DNA from: Microbulbifer pacificus
GTDB taxonomy: Bacteria > Pseudomonadota > Gammaproteobacteria > Pseudomonadales > Cellvibrionaceae
Length of the DNA: 64,000 nt
Reading direction: 5' to 3'
Assembly: GCF_002959965.1 (NCBI RefSeq)
Contig: NZ_PREV01000027.1
Location: forward strand, 1,302,001 to 1,366,000
Positions 36,732 through 44,259 of the stretch are shown here, piece after piece; the first letter of the stretch is position 1, and each line of letters opens with the position of its first letter. The notes beneath the pieces are model-generated. The model saw nothing but the letters and a program-made list of their open reading frames with translations. It was not told the DNA's origin and did no database searches. Both the position numbers and the translations under genes were made by a program.

Positions 36732-38255
36732 TCAGCGCCCTTTTTCCCGCGCTGTCGGTTCATCGTGTACTCCGGGAGTGTGAGGACCACCGCTCCAGAC
36801 TTCCTGCTCGATACCCGGAATGTGGTGTCGACGGGAATCAAAAACCGGCTCCCGGATTCCCTGACGGAGCTGCTCTTCATAGTCCGCAAATACCCGGAAT
36901 GCCACGCCGGAGAGCAACAGGATTGCGAGCAGGTTCGCCGACGCCATAAAGCCCATGGACATATCGGCCATATTCCAGAGCAATTTGAAATTGCCCTCGC
37001 TACCGCTCCAGGCCACCCAGGCGCCAAACAGGATGAAAGCAATGTACAAAACGCGATAGCAGAAAATGGAAAACCGGGTATGCCACAAATAAAAGATATT
37101 CGTCTCTGCGTAGTAGTAATTGGCAATGATCGAGGTAAAGGCGAAGAACAACAACGCGAGCGCTACGAAACTGTTGCCCCAGCTACCCACCTCACTGGAC
37201 AGAGCCGATTGGGTCAGCGTCACGCCTTCCACCATGCCACTCAACTCCACGTCGCTCAGTAAAATGATCGCTGCAGTGGCTGTGCAGATCATCATGGTAT
37301 CCAGAAATACCGAGGCCATCTGTACATAGCCCTGAACGACCGGATGTTTTACGTCTGCGGCGGCGCCGACATTGGGAGAGGACCCCATACCGGCCTCGTT
37401 GGAAAACAGTCCGCGTTTGATCCCGTTGGCAACCACGGCCCCAAAGGCGCCCGCACCCGCCTCCTGCACGCCAAATGCGCTGCTGAAAATCAATCCGAAA
37501 ACCTCTGGAATCTTCGCCATATTTGCGAGGATTACAAACAACGCAATAGCGAGATAGCCAAGTGCCATCACCGGAACAACGATACCGGCGAATCTGCCGA
37601 TAGATTTGATCCCGCCGAAAACAATTACCCCGGCCAGCACGGCAATGAGTACACCGATCAATAGCGGGTTGAATCCCCAGGCCGCGCTGATGGCTTCCGC
37701 CATCGCATTGGCCTGGACGGCGTTAAAGAAGAATCCGAAACAGATAATCAGGAATATGGAAAAGAGCACGGAGAGCCACTTCCAGCGTTTTCCCAAACCC
37801 TTGTCGATATAGTAAGCCGGCCCGCCGCGAAAGGTTCCCGGCGCTTCCCCCTGCTCTTTGAATACCTGCGCCAGTGTATTTTCAATCAGGCTGGTGGCCA
37901 TACCTACGATCGCCACCACCCACATCCAGAACACCGCACCGGGGCCGCCAGCGGTGATGGCCACCGCAACGCCGGCAATATTGCCCGTCCCTACCCGGGC
38001 AGCGGCACTGGTGGCAAACGCCTGGAATGAAGAGATCGAGTCATCGTGCTCTTTGTGAAAGCTGCGGAACATGACCCGCAGCATCTGACAAAAACCCCGA
38101 ATCTGCACGAAGCGGGTACGTACGGTGAAGTAGATACCGGCAGGCAATAATGCGGCAATCAGAATACCCAACCACCAGACACCACCAATACCGCCCCAGG
38201 TGAGGCTGTTTCCCCCGTCGATCACCGCCCCCAGGGCATTCAGGAAAGCATCCAT
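36732..38255 (-). CDS. sodium:alanine/glycine symporter, AGCS family
   Basis: Inner-membrane amino-acid transporter of 507 residues with about ten helices. Family hallmarks include SSFQAFATSAAARVGTGNIAG near residue 85, FRGGPAYYIDKGLG, and FSNEAGMGSSPNVGAAAD. AGCS members import alanine, glycine and related small amino acids with Na+. ATG 38255 is preferred (GGAG 6 nt upstream); an in-frame TTG 12 bp earlier has no ribosome site. It lies 123 bp downstream of the keto-acid cleavage gene on the same strand, with no visible terminator between, so it is probably in that operon. This hints that the pathway starts with an amino compound. Confidence 0.92.
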   Translation of the reverse strand: MDAFLNALGAVIDGGNSLTWGGIGGVWWLGILIAALLPAGIYFTVRTRFVQIRGFCQMLRVMFRSFHKEHDDSISSFQAFATSAAARVGTGNIAGVAVAITAGGPGAVFWMWVVAIVGMATSLIENTLAQVFKEQGEAPGTFRGGPAYYIDKGLGKRWKWLSVLFSIFLIICFGFFFNAVQANAMAEAISAAWGFNPLLIGVLIAVLAGVIVFGGIKSIGRFAGIVVPVMALGYLAIALFVILANMAKIPEVFGLIFSSAFGVQEAGAGAFGAVVANGIKRGLFSNEAGMGSSPNVGAAADVKHPVVQGYVQMASVFLDTMMICTATAAIILLSDVELSGMVEGVTLTQSALSSEVGSWGNSFVALALLFFAFTSIIANYYYAETNIFYLWHTRFSIFCYRVLYIAFILFGAWVAWSGSEGNFKLLWNMADMSMGFMASANLLAILLLSGVAFRVFADYEEQLRQGIREPVFDSRRHHIPGIEQEVWSGGPHTPGVHDEPTAREKGR

Positions 38256-38378
38256 GGGCAACTCCAATAGCGAGATCCGGAAACAAGATTCTTAAATCTG
38301 GCGCGTCAATAGACACATAGTCCAAGACTAGCAGGCTATTGAAGGTATGGAGACAAGATCAGGAAACCACCCGGTCAG

Positions 38379-39251
38379 TTAAAGAAAAATCTCCCGGGCG
38401 CGTTGTGGCGACACGACCCGACGCCCGGCCTCCTCGGCAACGCGCACCAGCGCCTCGATCAGTTGCCCGTTCCCGGAGGTCCGGGAGCCGTCGGGGAGAT
38501 AAAAAGTATCTTCCATCCCCGTACGCAAGTGACCGCCCAGCTCGGCCGTTTTTCTGTGAACCGGCCAGATTTCCTCACGACCAATCAGCGTCGTCTGCCA
38601 CAGCGCGCCAGGCTTCATATAACGCGGTAGAATCTCAAGCAGATCGCAGTCCGCGGGCATACCGGATGCCACACCCATTACCAGGTTGTAATTGGGCTCG
38701 GCCACCATGCCCACGTCCGCAAACATACCAACGGAACGCAAGATGCCCACATCAAAGCATTCAAACTCGGGGCGGATATGCAGTTCCCGGCAGGTAACCA
38801 GCAGCTCCTCTACCTTGTCCACAGTATTTTCGAACAGCATCGGCGGCCAGGCCCACTGGCCATTTGCACGCACTTTGAGGTAGTTCAGGCTGCCCGCATT
38901 GCACGCGGCGATCTCCGGCCGACCGGCGCGCAGACAATCCAGTGCGCCTTGTTGATCGCGCCCGATGGTACCGGTGGTGAAGTTGAGAATGACGCCGGGA
39001 CACGCCTGGCGAATCGCTTCCGCGATGGACAGCGCCACTTGCGGCTCCCAACTTGGCAAATGCCCCCTGCCCTCATCCTGAGAGCGAAAGTGCACGTGCA
39101 TTACCGATGCACCGGCGTCATATGCTTCTCTTGCAGACATCGCCATCTGCTCCGGCGTGACCGGCACCGGATGCTGGAGAGGATTGGTCAATACCCCGGT
39201 AAGGGCACAGGTGATCACAACTTCATCGGAAACAGGAACATTTGCAGACAC
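38379..39251 (-). CDS. beta-keto acid cleavage enzyme (BKACE, DUF849 family)
   Basis: Zinc-dependent enzyme of 290 residues that condenses a beta-keto acid with acetyl-CoA and splits it into acetoacetate and a new acyl-CoA. The best-known member is 3-keto-5-aminohexanoate cleavage enzyme of lysine fermentation. Zinc ligands are His52 and His54 in MHVHFRSQD and Glu247 in RTGMEDTFY, and the GTIGRDQQGALDCL and SLNYLKV regions are typical. Substrate in this family varies with pocket residues, so it is not assignable here. GTG start with GGGAGAG just upstream. A TetR-operator copy lies 85 bp upstream and the AGCS symporter follows. Confidence 0.88.
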   Translation of the reverse strand: MSANVPVSDEVVITCALTGVLTNPLQHPVPVTPEQMAMSAREAYDAGASVMHVHFRSQDEGRGHLPSWEPQVALSIAEAIRQACPGVILNFTTGTIGRDQQGALDCLRAGRPEIAACNAGSLNYLKVRANGQWAWPPMLFENTVDKVEELLVTCRELHIRPEFECFDVGILRSVGMFADVGMVAEPNYNLVMGVASGMPADCDLLEILPRYMKPGALWQTTLIGREEIWPVHRKTAELGGHLRTGMEDTFYLPDGSRTSGNGQLIEALVRVAEEAGRRVVSPQRAREIFL

Positions 39252-39310
39252 AGGGCTCTCCCGGCGAATGTTAATTTTTATAGCTATTTTTAATTGTTAA
39301 GGCTGAAGCG

Positions 39311-39340
39311 ATTACACTTCGTCCACACACACGAAACCAA
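39311..39340 (-). promoter_or_regulatory. possible sigma-70 promoter of the BKACE operon
   Basis: On the minus strand TTGGTT (39340-39335) and TGTAAT (39316-39311) are 18 bp apart, a fair -35/-10 pair. The -35 falls inside one arm of TetR operator 2, so a bound repressor would block it. The leader to the GTG start would be about 50 nt. By-eye assignment. Confidence 0.4.
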
Positions 39341-39353
39341 GCGCGCGCTTGGT
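39336..39353. promoter_or_regulatory. predicted TetR operator 2
   Basis: Perfect inverted repeat ACCAAGC-GCGC-GCTTGGT, extended by one more paired base on each side to a 20-bp palindrome (39335-39354). Arms and spacer length are identical to operator 1 at 31790. It lies 85 bp upstream of the BKACE start and 166 bp upstream of the divergent S9 peptidase, so it might also affect that gene. Confidence 0.82.
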
Positions 39354-39518
39354 TCCAGTTGACCCTCCGAGCCTATGGCCTCGGCGAGGAAAATGCAATT
39401 TCCCGACAGCCCCATCGATAAAAAATGCGCAATGATGCCGCCGCTTGTACCAGATCAACAGCAACGTACAATGCCCGGCTAATGTTCTGAGGCCGGATAT
39501 CAGGAGAAGTCTACCCCC

Positions 39519-41483
39519 ATGTCAGAAGCCACCTTGTCAAAGACGGTCGCCCCCTACGGCAGCTGGGCCTCACCAATCAGCGCAGAACTGCTCACCGCCG
39601 GTAACGTGCGCCTGAGTGAAGCGAGGCTGTTTAATGGCAAGGCCTACTGGCTGGAATCCCGCCCAGCGGAAAAAGGCCGCTCCGTGCTGGTGGAGCGCGA
39701 CTTGAGCGACGACACACAAAAACCGCACGACCTGATCCCCGCGCCACTGAGCGCGCGCAGCAAAGCCCACGAATACGGTGGAGGTACCTATACCGTAGGC
39801 AATGGCCATATTTATTTCGTACTTGCCGCCGACCAGCGCATTTACCGTATCGCCCCCGGCGGTGATATACCCGAGCCCGTCACCCCGGAGGGCCCCTGGC
39901 ACTACGCCGACCTGCAACTGGACCCTCACCGCAACCGTCTGATCTGCGTGCAGGAAGACGAAAGTGAAACCGGCCGCGAAGCCATCGCCCGCATCATCGC
40001 GATCGACCTGTTAGCGGGAAATGATTTCGGCAGAACCAGTGTGCTCGCCGAAGGCGCAGACTTCTATTCCAATCCCGCGCTCAGTCCGGATGGCATGCAG
40101 TTGAGTTTTCTGCAGTGGCATCACCCCAATATGCCGTGGGATGCCACTGAGCTGATGCTGGCGGAGCTGGACGAAACCGGCGCAGTCGCCAAAACCCGAC
40201 AGATTGCCGGCGGAAAGCATGAGTCCATATTCCAACCCCAGTGGTCGCCCGCAGGACAACTGTATTATGTGTCCGATAAAAGCAACTGGTGGAATATCTA
40301 TCTCGCCGGCAGCGACCAGCCGCTGTGGCCAATGGAGGCGGAATTCGCCACGCCGCAGTGGGTATTCGGCATGTCTACCTATGGTTTTGTCGACCCCGCG
40401 CGAATGTTTTGCACCTTCACCCGGAATGGCCGCTGGCAGCTCGCACTGCTCGACCTGAATTCCGGCAGATCACAATTGCTCGAACACAGCGGCAGCGATT
40501 TTGAAAGTATCAGCTGTGCAGAAGGCCAGGCCCTGTTTATTACCAGTGGCGCAACGGACTTTCCCTCCATCGCGCTGTACCGGTCCGACACCAATCGTTT
40601 TTCCACAGTTGCCAGCAGTAGCGCCGCGCCGGTAGATACGAAAAGTTTCTCCCACGCGGAACCTGTTTCCTTCCAGCACCGGGGACGCGAAGTACACGCA
40701 TTTTACTATCCACCGCGCAATCCGCTGTTTGTGGCACCGGACGGTGAAAAGCCGCCACTGATCGTTTTCGGCCACGGCGGCCCGACCGGTGCTACGTCCT
40801 CCGGTCTCAACCTCAAGGTGCAGTACTGGACCAGCCGCGGTTTCGCCATTCTCGATGTGAATTACTCCGGCAGTACCGGTTACGGCCGCGAATACCGCGA
40901 CCGACTGCGGGACAACTGGGGAATTCTGGATGTGGAAGATGTCTGTGCGGGCGCGGAATATCTGGTACAGCAGGGTCTGGCCGATCCCGAACGCCTGCTG
41001 ATCAAAGGTGGCAGCGCGGGAGGTTACACCGTGCTCGCCGCGCTGACCTTTCACGATACGTTTTCCGCGGGCGCCAGCCACTACGGTATTGGCGATCTCA
41101 CCACACTCGCTCGCGATACCCACAAATTCGAGTCGCGTTATCTCGACACGCTGGTTGGCCCCTGGCCGCAGGCAGAAGCGGTGTACCGCGCCCGCTCGCC
41201 CATCAATCACATCGAGCAACTCGAATGCCCGGTGATTTTCTTTCAGGGTCTTGAGGACAAGGTGGTGCCTCCCAACCAGGCGGAGTCCATGGTCGCCGCC
41301 CTGCGCGAGCGGGGAATTCCCGTGGCCTATATCACCTTTGCAGACGAGGGGCACGGATTCCGCGCCGCCAGCAGTATTCGCATGGCACTGGAGGGAGAGC
41401 TGGAGTTTTACAGCCGTATTTTCGGTTTCACACTGCCCGAGCCGGGCCCGGGTATTTCCATCGACAATTTGCGCTCCCCATGA
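39519..41483 (+). CDS. S9 family prolyl oligopeptidase / acylaminoacyl-peptidase-like
   Basis: Peptidase of 654 residues with an N-terminal beta-propeller (about 30-370) and a C-terminal alpha/beta-hydrolase domain. The nucleophile is Ser499 in KGGSAGGY; Asp is in FQGLEDKVVPP and His in ADEGHGF. The propeller gates access to short peptides. There is no signal peptide, so it acts in the cytoplasm. AGGAG at 39502-39506 lies 12 nt before the ATG, a rather long spacing. It is divergent from the BKACE operon, and operator 2 lies in the shared region, but its role there is unknown. Confidence 0.9.
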   Translation: MSEATLSKTVAPYGSWASPISAELLTAGNVRLSEARLFNGKAYWLESRPAEKGRSVLVERDLSDDTQKPHDLIPAPLSARSKAHEYGGGTYTVGNGHIYFVLAADQRIYRIAPGGDIPEPVTPEGPWHYADLQLDPHRNRLICVQEDESETGREAIARIIAIDLLAGNDFGRTSVLAEGADFYSNPALSPDGMQLSFLQWHHPNMPWDATELMLAELDETGAVAKTRQIAGGKHESIFQPQWSPAGQLYYVSDKSNWWNIYLAGSDQPLWPMEAEFATPQWVFGMSTYGFVDPARMFCTFTRNGRWQLALLDLNSGRSQLLEHSGSDFESISCAEGQALFITSGATDFPSIALYRSDTNRFSTVASSSAAPVDTKSFSHAEPVSFQHRGREVHAFYYPPRNPLFVAPDGEKPPLIVFGHGGPTGATSSGLNLKVQYWTSRGFAILDVNYSGSTGYGREYRDRLRDNWGILDVEDVCAGAEYLVQQGLADPERLLIKGGSAGGYTVLAALTFHDTFSAGASHYGIGDLTTLARDTHKFESRYLDTLVGPWPQAEAVYRARSPINHIEQLECPVIFFQGLEDKVVPPNQAESMVAALRERGIPVAYITFADEGHGFRAASSIRMALEGELEFYSRIFGFTLPEPGPGISIDNLRSP

Positions 41484-41514
41484 GGTTGCCATCGCCGGTG
41501 CCCGACCCACCAGA

Positions 41515-43446
41515 TCAATCCGGTAAACGATACAGTCCTCTGGCGTAGGCCAGATTACTCCAGAGGGCGTTCCCGCGAGCGTGGACTATGTCGTCGATAT
41601 ACCTGTCCGAATCCAGCTCTTCGAGCAGATGCCGGCCATCGTGGGTGTAAACCCTGGGTGCCAGCCTGGGCCGCAAAATGACGGCGCGATCCACGCCCAG
41701 CCAGGAAAAGTGATCACCGTACTGCAACATGGCCCGCTGCTTGGCCACTGGAACATCTCTGGTCAGGTCAAATCCGATCAGCGGATGACGGCCACTGACT
41801 CCGGCGAGCGACAACAGAGTGGTAGGGAAATCAATCTGTGAGACCAGACGAGAATCAGTTTTCGGCGCAATACCTCCGCCGAGAATCAACGCGGGAATCC
41901 TGAAGCGATCAATCGGCACCAGGTTTGATCCAGAAACACGAGAATCGTGATCCGCAATAATCAGGAATACCGTGTTTTCCCAATAGTCAGATTTCTCCGC
42001 CCTGCGGATAAACTCCCCCAGAGCACAGTCCGCATAGCGCACGGCGTTTTCGCGGCTCGCCCGTTCAGCGGTGTAATTTGCCGGGCAGCTATCAGGAAAT
42101 TCCCAGGGGCTGTGATTGGAGGTAGAAAATACCAGGCTGAAGAAAGGCTGCGAACGCCTGTTGAGCCGCTGAAACTGCTGATGCGCTTCCTCATACAGAT
42201 CCTGGTCCGACGCCCCCCAGGAGCCGACAAACCTGGGGTTGGAGAACTTGGAGAGATCCCGGATATCCTCCACGCCATTGCCGAGGAAAAAACTCTTCAT
42301 GTTATCGAAATGACTTTCTCCACCGTAAATAAACTGCGTGAAGTAGTCCTGCTTTTTCAGGAACGCGGCGAGAGTGAAAAAGTCTGACTGACTTTTGTCC
42401 AGTTTTACCACGGAGCGCGACGGACCCGGGGAGAACCCGGTGAATATGGCCTCGATACCACGCACTGACCGTGTTCCTGTCGCATAGGCATTGGTAAACC
42501 GCCACCCGTTTTCCATAAGAGCATCCAGATTTGGGGTCAGATTTTCTCCACCCAAACTGCCGACATAGCGGGCCCCAAGACTCTCCTGCAGCAATATGAC
42601 GATATTTTTTGCCCGCCCCTGATATGACGCCTGATGCAAACGCAAGGTCGGAATATCATCGGACTCAAAACGCACACCGGACTGATCTGCTCCATCGCGG
42701 ACACTGGCAATCACGTCAGCATCGCGCATGCTGCCATACAATTCCGACGCCTGAGCTTCCGAAGACGTGTTGTACAGGGCATACAACACTGAATATCCTG
42801 AATTCAGGACGATGGCGTTGACCAGGTTGTCATTACTGAAATACACCATTGATGGATTAAACGGGCGGTGCTGGAAACTCGATCTGATCGCCAGAGTGCA
42901 GACCAGTACCATTAAAATCGACATCCGGAGCTTTCTTGTCATTGCGCCGGAGTTAACCGACAACACCCCGCCGGACAGTAACTTCCTGCCCCAATATGTG
43001 GCCAGGACAATGCCACACACTGCCCACAAAATAGCGGGTTTGTAGCCTTGCCATAACATGCTGGAGACTTCCTGGGGGTAGGCCAGGTAATCAATGAACA
43101 GGCGGTTGGGGCGTGTGTCGTACTCCAGAATGAACGGCGGAGTGACCACCTCCATATAGATCACCAGAACCAATGCCAGCACCAGCCAGAACATCAATAT
43201 CCGACCGAAAACTCTGGATAGCGATCCTTCAGATATCCATATTCCCAACAACAGCGGTACGGTATACAGATAACCAATCAACACCAGGTCGACCCGAAAG
43301 CCGTTGATGGCGATATCAAGGGCCGAAGAAAATGAACCAACCCGTTCAAAATATGCAGTACAGAGATACAACCGGGATGCCGTTAGAACAAGAAGCGTAC
43401 TGGCAATGAATTTGGCAACCACCACAAGGGCTCGGTGACGATACAT
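41515..43446 (-). CDS. LTA-synthase-like alkaline-phosphatase-superfamily transferase
   Basis: Inner-membrane protein of 643 residues with about five N-terminal helices (to residue about 200) and a periplasmic sulfatase-fold domain (about 270-600). Catalytic features are the metal-binding Glu in ILLQESLGARYVG, the nucleophile Thr in ATGTRSVRGIE, and the metal site LIIADHDSR. Family members move phosphoglycerol or phosphoethanolamine from phospholipids to glycans or polymers; Gram-negative examples act on periplasmic glucans or lipid A. It is the last gene of the envelope cluster, with an inter-gene region holding two TTGAC repeats at 11-bp pitch, so it may have its own regulated promoter. Confidence 0.85.
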   Translation of the reverse strand: MYRHRALVVVAKFIASTLLVLTASRLYLCTAYFERVGSFSSALDIAINGFRVDLVLIGYLYTVPLLLGIWISEGSLSRVFGRILMFWLVLALVLVIYMEVVTPPFILEYDTRPNRLFIDYLAYPQEVSSMLWQGYKPAILWAVCGIVLATYWGRKLLSGGVLSVNSGAMTRKLRMSILMVLVCTLAIRSSFQHRPFNPSMVYFSNDNLVNAIVLNSGYSVLYALYNTSSEAQASELYGSMRDADVIASVRDGADQSGVRFESDDIPTLRLHQASYQGRAKNIVILLQESLGARYVGSLGGENLTPNLDALMENGWRFTNAYATGTRSVRGIEAIFTGFSPGPSRSVVKLDKSQSDFFTLAAFLKKQDYFTQFIYGGESHFDNMKSFFLGNGVEDIRDLSKFSNPRFVGSWGASDQDLYEEAHQQFQRLNRRSQPFFSLVFSTSNHSPWEFPDSCPANYTAERASRENAVRYADCALGEFIRRAEKSDYWENTVFLIIADHDSRVSGSNLVPIDRFRIPALILGGGIAPKTDSRLVSQIDFPTTLLSLAGVSGRHPLIGFDLTRDVPVAKQRAMLQYGDHFSWLGVDRAVILRPRLAPRVYTHDGRHLLEELDSDRYIDDIVHARGNALWSNLAYARGLYRLPD

Positions 43447-43495
43447 AGAGAAAGCTTCGCCGTTGATAATTTGACTTCAGGCCAGAAACCTAACA

Positions 43496-43519
43496 GTTCA
43501 ACTGTCAAAAAATTGTCAA
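43496..43519. promoter_or_regulatory. predicted response-regulator box upstream of LTA-synthase-like gene
   Basis: Two GTCAA units at 43504 and 43515, exactly 11 bp apart, plus a GTTCAA at 43496 off phase. Read with the gene (minus strand) they are TTGAC repeats. Same unit and pitch as the four-copy array upstream of eptA. Located 50-75 bp before the gene start. Confidence 0.6.
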
Positions 43520-43536
43520 CGGAAAGTCGGGCTCAC

Positions 43537-44259
43537 TCAGGGTGAGCGGGAGATTTGCGCAACCGCTCCAGGAGAGCGACCTCGGGACACGCGATAAACA
43601 GTCATGGCGACCACGACCGATATGATCCATGACAGGCACATGGTCACCAGGGTGTGGCTCAAAAAGTGGTCGCCAATGGCCATTTTGTATACGCCAAGGG
43701 CCCACCCAAGACCCATACCCACCCCAAAGCCGATCCAGCGGTAAGCGCGGCGTTGAAACAGAAAGGCCAGGGACAGCAACGCAAACCCTCCGCTTGCATG
43801 CCCCGCAGGAAAGCAGCGTGCGTGTGCCGCCTGCCCGGAAGACAGGGTGGGCATCCAAAAGGTGCTATAGGGATAGCTCCCCCCATAGAGGGTCAGCTGA
43901 CTCGGGCACGGGACATGCGTGATCCCCTTCAGGAATCCAACCAGCGCCACCGTCAGTACCGTGGAAATCAGAACGATCCATATTCCTGCTTTATGCTTAT
44001 GAGCCAAGGGGATTTTCCCGGACGACATCACAGCTACCAGGGACAGCACGACCAGGACTGAAAGCACACGTTTGGGGCCGGTATAGAAGAGCAGTCGCAG
44101 AAACGTATCGTGCTTATCAATGACCCAGCGCGCGGCTTCAGACAGATAGAACCTGTCCTGTATCCACAAATCGATGCTGGTCAGTTCGCACAGTAAAATC
44201 GTTAACCCCAGCAGGGATACACCCGCAGCCAGCTGGACGAACAGGTTGCGATAATTCAT
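43537..44259 (-). CDS. PAP2-family membrane phosphatase
   Basis: Lipid phosphatase or phosphotransferase of 240 residues with about five to six helices. The PAP2 signature is partly divergent: KGITHVPCPSQL for motif 1, CFPAGHASGGFALL for motif 2 (catalytic His), and YKMAIGDHFLSHTLVTM for motif 3 (His of GDHFLSH). Relatives remove or move phosphate on lipid A, undecaprenyl pyrophosphate or phosphatidate. Its ATG overlaps the eptA stop (ATGA, 4 bp), so it is translated with EptA. I infer that it shapes the same lipid substrate or recycles a by-product of the transferase. Confidence 0.85.
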   Translation of the reverse strand: MNYRNLFVQLAAGVSLLGLTILLCELTSIDLWIQDRFYLSEAARWVIDKHDTFLRLLFYTGPKRVLSVLVVLSLVAVMSSGKIPLAHKHKAGIWIVLISTVLTVALVGFLKGITHVPCPSQLTLYGGSYPYSTFWMPTLSSGQAAHARCFPAGHASGGFALLSLAFLFQRRAYRWIGFGVGMGLGWALGVYKMAIGDHFLSHTLVTMCLSWIISVVVAMTVYRVSRGRSPGAVAQISRSP

